Positions 32,529 to 33,420 of a stretch of 33,420 nt of DNA are shown here, in pieces; within the stretch, counting starts at the first letter, position 1; each line of letters starts with the position of its first letter. Position numbers and translations under genes: made by a program. This stretch comes from an uncultured Prevotella sp. (GTDB lineage: Bacteria > Bacteroidota > Bacteroidia > Bacteroidales > Bacteroidaceae). Below the pieces are notes generated by a model, which saw only the letters and a program-made list of their open reading frames with translations, was not told where the DNA came from and searched no databases. The DNA is taken from NCBI GenBank assembly GCA_947304695.1, contig CAMZBS010000014.1:1-33420 (forward strand). The letters run 5' to 3'.

Positions 32529-32712
32529 GGACTTTAAGTCCTTGTTCTCGTCATCCAAATCCGCCAAGATTTCATAGTGAGAACAAGCGATGAAAAGTTC
32601 ACGTCCGCAAGGGCGTGGACTGTTTGGCGCTTTTCTACTATAAGGCTACTTGGCGGTGCCCGGATGACGGAAAGGCGAAAGAGCAGTTCCGTCCTTTTTT
32701 ATTTTCTCAACT
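32529..32712 (+). ncRNA. Candidate attenuator/riboswitch-like leader RNA of the LRR gene
   Basis: Seen pairings: GGACT/AGTCC (32529-32533 with 32537-32541); P1, nine perfect pairs CTTGTTCTC/GAGAACAAG (32541-32549 with 32579-32587); a GNRA hairpin CACGTCC-GCAA-GGGCGTG (32600-32617, one G-U pair); and a long-range helix in which CGTCATCC (32549-32556) pairs with GGATGACG (32662-32669), and CCGCCAAG (32561-32568) with CTTGGCGG (32649-32656). The long-range strands lie in the P1 loop, so the two form a pseudoknot or exclude each other. The long-range 3' strand shares four bases with the 5' arm of the terminator. I do not recognise a known riboswitch class. Confidence 0.65.
32666..32705 (+). terminator. 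Intrinsic terminator immediately before the LRR start
   Basis: Perfect 7-bp stem GACGGAA (32666-32672) and TTCCGTC (32687-32693) with a 14-base loop, followed by C and TTTTTTATTTT (32695-32705). It ends 8 bases before the LRR ATG, so readthrough is needed for expression unless transcription starts after it. Confidence 0.75.
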
Positions 32713-33420
32713 ATGAAGCAATTTTATCTAAAGTCCCTATTTCTCCTGCTACTCGTCCTAACAGGCACTACCGCCAAGGCGTATGACGCTCTGATTGACG
32801 GCATCTACTACGACTTTAATAGCACGAGCAAGACGGCAACAGTGACTTATAAAACAAACTATTTAAATAATAATGTGGATGCTTATTTTGGAGATATCGT
32901 TATTCCCTCAAGTGTTACTTACAACGGTGATGACTATACTGTGACAAGCATCGGTGGTTCTGCGTTCTGGGGCTGCAGCGGCCTGACAAGAGTCACTATT
33001 CTCAACAGTGTGACCATCATCGGTAGCTCTGCGTTCGAAGGCTGCAGCGGTTTGACGAGCGTCACCATACCTAACAGCGTGACTAGCATCGGTGTCTCTG
33101 CGTTCGAAGGCTGCAGCGGTTTGACGAGCGTCACCATACCTAACAGCGTGACTAGCATCGGTGACGATGCATTCCAATATTGCAGCAACTTAACGAGTAT
33201 ACAAGTAGAATCGGGAAATACAGTATATGATTCACGCGAAAACTGCAATGCCATCATAAAGACAAGTGAGAATGAATTAATCATCGGTTGTGCTCGTACA
33301 ATTATCTCCAACAGCGTGACGAGCATCGGCAACCATGCGTTCAAAAATTGCAGCGGCCTGACAAACATCACCATACCCAACAGCGTGACAACCATCGGGG
33401 GCTCTGCGTTCCACGGCTGC
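32713..33420 (+). CDS. Secreted BspA-like leucine-rich-repeat (LRR_5) protein, N-terminal part
   Basis: The frame is open to the window end: 236 residues, incomplete. Signal peptide MKQFYLKSLFLLLLVLTG, likely cleaved after AKA (residue 23). A short lead-in domain follows, then BspA-type repeats of 23 residues from about residue 69, consensus VTSIGxxAFxxCSGLTSVTIPNS. Between the fourth and fifth full repeats lies a longer insert (about 160-198: YDSRENCNAIIKTSENELIIGC), a usual interruption in BspA proteins. BspA relatives are surface adhesins binding fibronectin, fibrinogen or other cells; sorting signals would be at the missing C-terminus. Two neighbouring repeats are identical in DNA over 68 bases. 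Expression likely depends on the attenuator-like leader. Confidence 0.88.
   Translation, partial: MKQFYLKSLFLLLLVLTGTTAKAYDALIDGIYYDFNSTSKTATVTYKTNYLNNNVDAYFGDIVIPSSVTYNGDDYTVTSIGGSAFWGCSGLTRVTILNSVTIIGSSAFEGCSGLTSVTIPNSVTSIGVSAFEGCSGLTSVTIPNSVTSIGDDAFQYCSNLTSIQVESGNTVYDSRENCNAIIKTSENELIIGCARTIISNSVTSIGNHAFKNCSGLTNITIPNSVTTIGGSAFHGC

Larger units (their letters stand above)
31864..32712. other. 849-bp intergenic region before the LRR gene
   Basis: No conventional gene is supported. It contains a two-tier hairpin (31965-32003), repeat array D (32026-32091) with a tail motif (32174-32186), a perfect 16-bp palindrome AAAAACAGCTGTTTTT (32097-32112), a 6-bp inverted repeat AAAGGT/ACCTTT (32303-32320), a promoter box (32342-32349) and a long structured leader RNA ending at the LRR start codon. 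Confidence 0.75.

Overview
The window is a chromosomal segment of a member of the Bacteroidota, most likely order Bacteroidales and probably a Prevotella/Segatella-like species. The evidence is the repeated Bacteroidota promoter box TAnnTTTG upstream of genes with A-rich rather than Shine-Dalgarno-type leaders, the family content (DUF4292, DUF4421, GlsA/GlsB-type acyltransferases, a patatin with a fused barrel, a BspA-like leucine-rich-repeat protein), and moderately GC-rich coding DNA with AT-rich intergenic gaps. The species call is inference. I recognise no tRNA, rRNA, insertion sequence, phage gene or CRISPR array.

Layout. (1) 1-4535, minus strand: the 5' part of the division and cell wall cluster, transcribed mraZ, rsmH, ftsL-like, ftsI/PBP with PASTA, murE (cut by the window edge), behind a promoter carrying three MraZ-type repeats spaced exactly 10 bp. 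(2) 5321-7158, plus: a PlsC-like and a GNAT-like acyltransferase resembling the glycine-lipid pair GlsA/GlsB. (3) 7190-8527, minus: a dGTP triphosphohydrolase, divergent from (4) the plus-strand operon dut, TPR protein, DUF4292 lipoprotein and EnvC-like murein hydrolase activator (8633-13306). (5) 13319-14374, minus: an M20 deacylase of the ArgE type. (6) 14855-18582, plus: long-chain acyl-CoA synthetase, prfB, a 53-residue membrane protein and a CYTH phosphatase, with a 35-bp inverted-repeat element after prfB. (7) 18519-18953, minus: a VanZ-like protein whose promoter interlocks with that of (8) two tandem sodium-symporter paralogues and a helix-hairpin-helix protein (19028-22646). (9) 22874-31863, plus: an RND efflux operon (adaptor, pump, outer-membrane factor) continuing into a patatin phospholipase and a DUF4421 protein. 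(10) 32713 to the end: a secreted BspA-like LRR protein behind a long structured leader.

Two features are not explained by ordinary genes. The LRR leader (about 32529-32712) has a 9-bp stem whose loop can pair over 8+8 bp with a downstream segment, and that segment overlaps the 5' arm of an intrinsic terminator ending 8 nt before the start codon. This is the architecture of a transcription attenuator or riboswitch. Second, a dispersed intergenic repeat built from 22-bp units with the core ACTGAGCCTCAGT occurs at four sites (4861-5123, 14401-14619, 22653-22740, 32026-32186). Two copies also share an identical hairpin and a conserved tail.

Cell-envelope functions dominate the window: wall synthesis and division, glycine lipids, acyl-CoA activation, murein hydrolase control, efflux and outer-membrane phospholipase.
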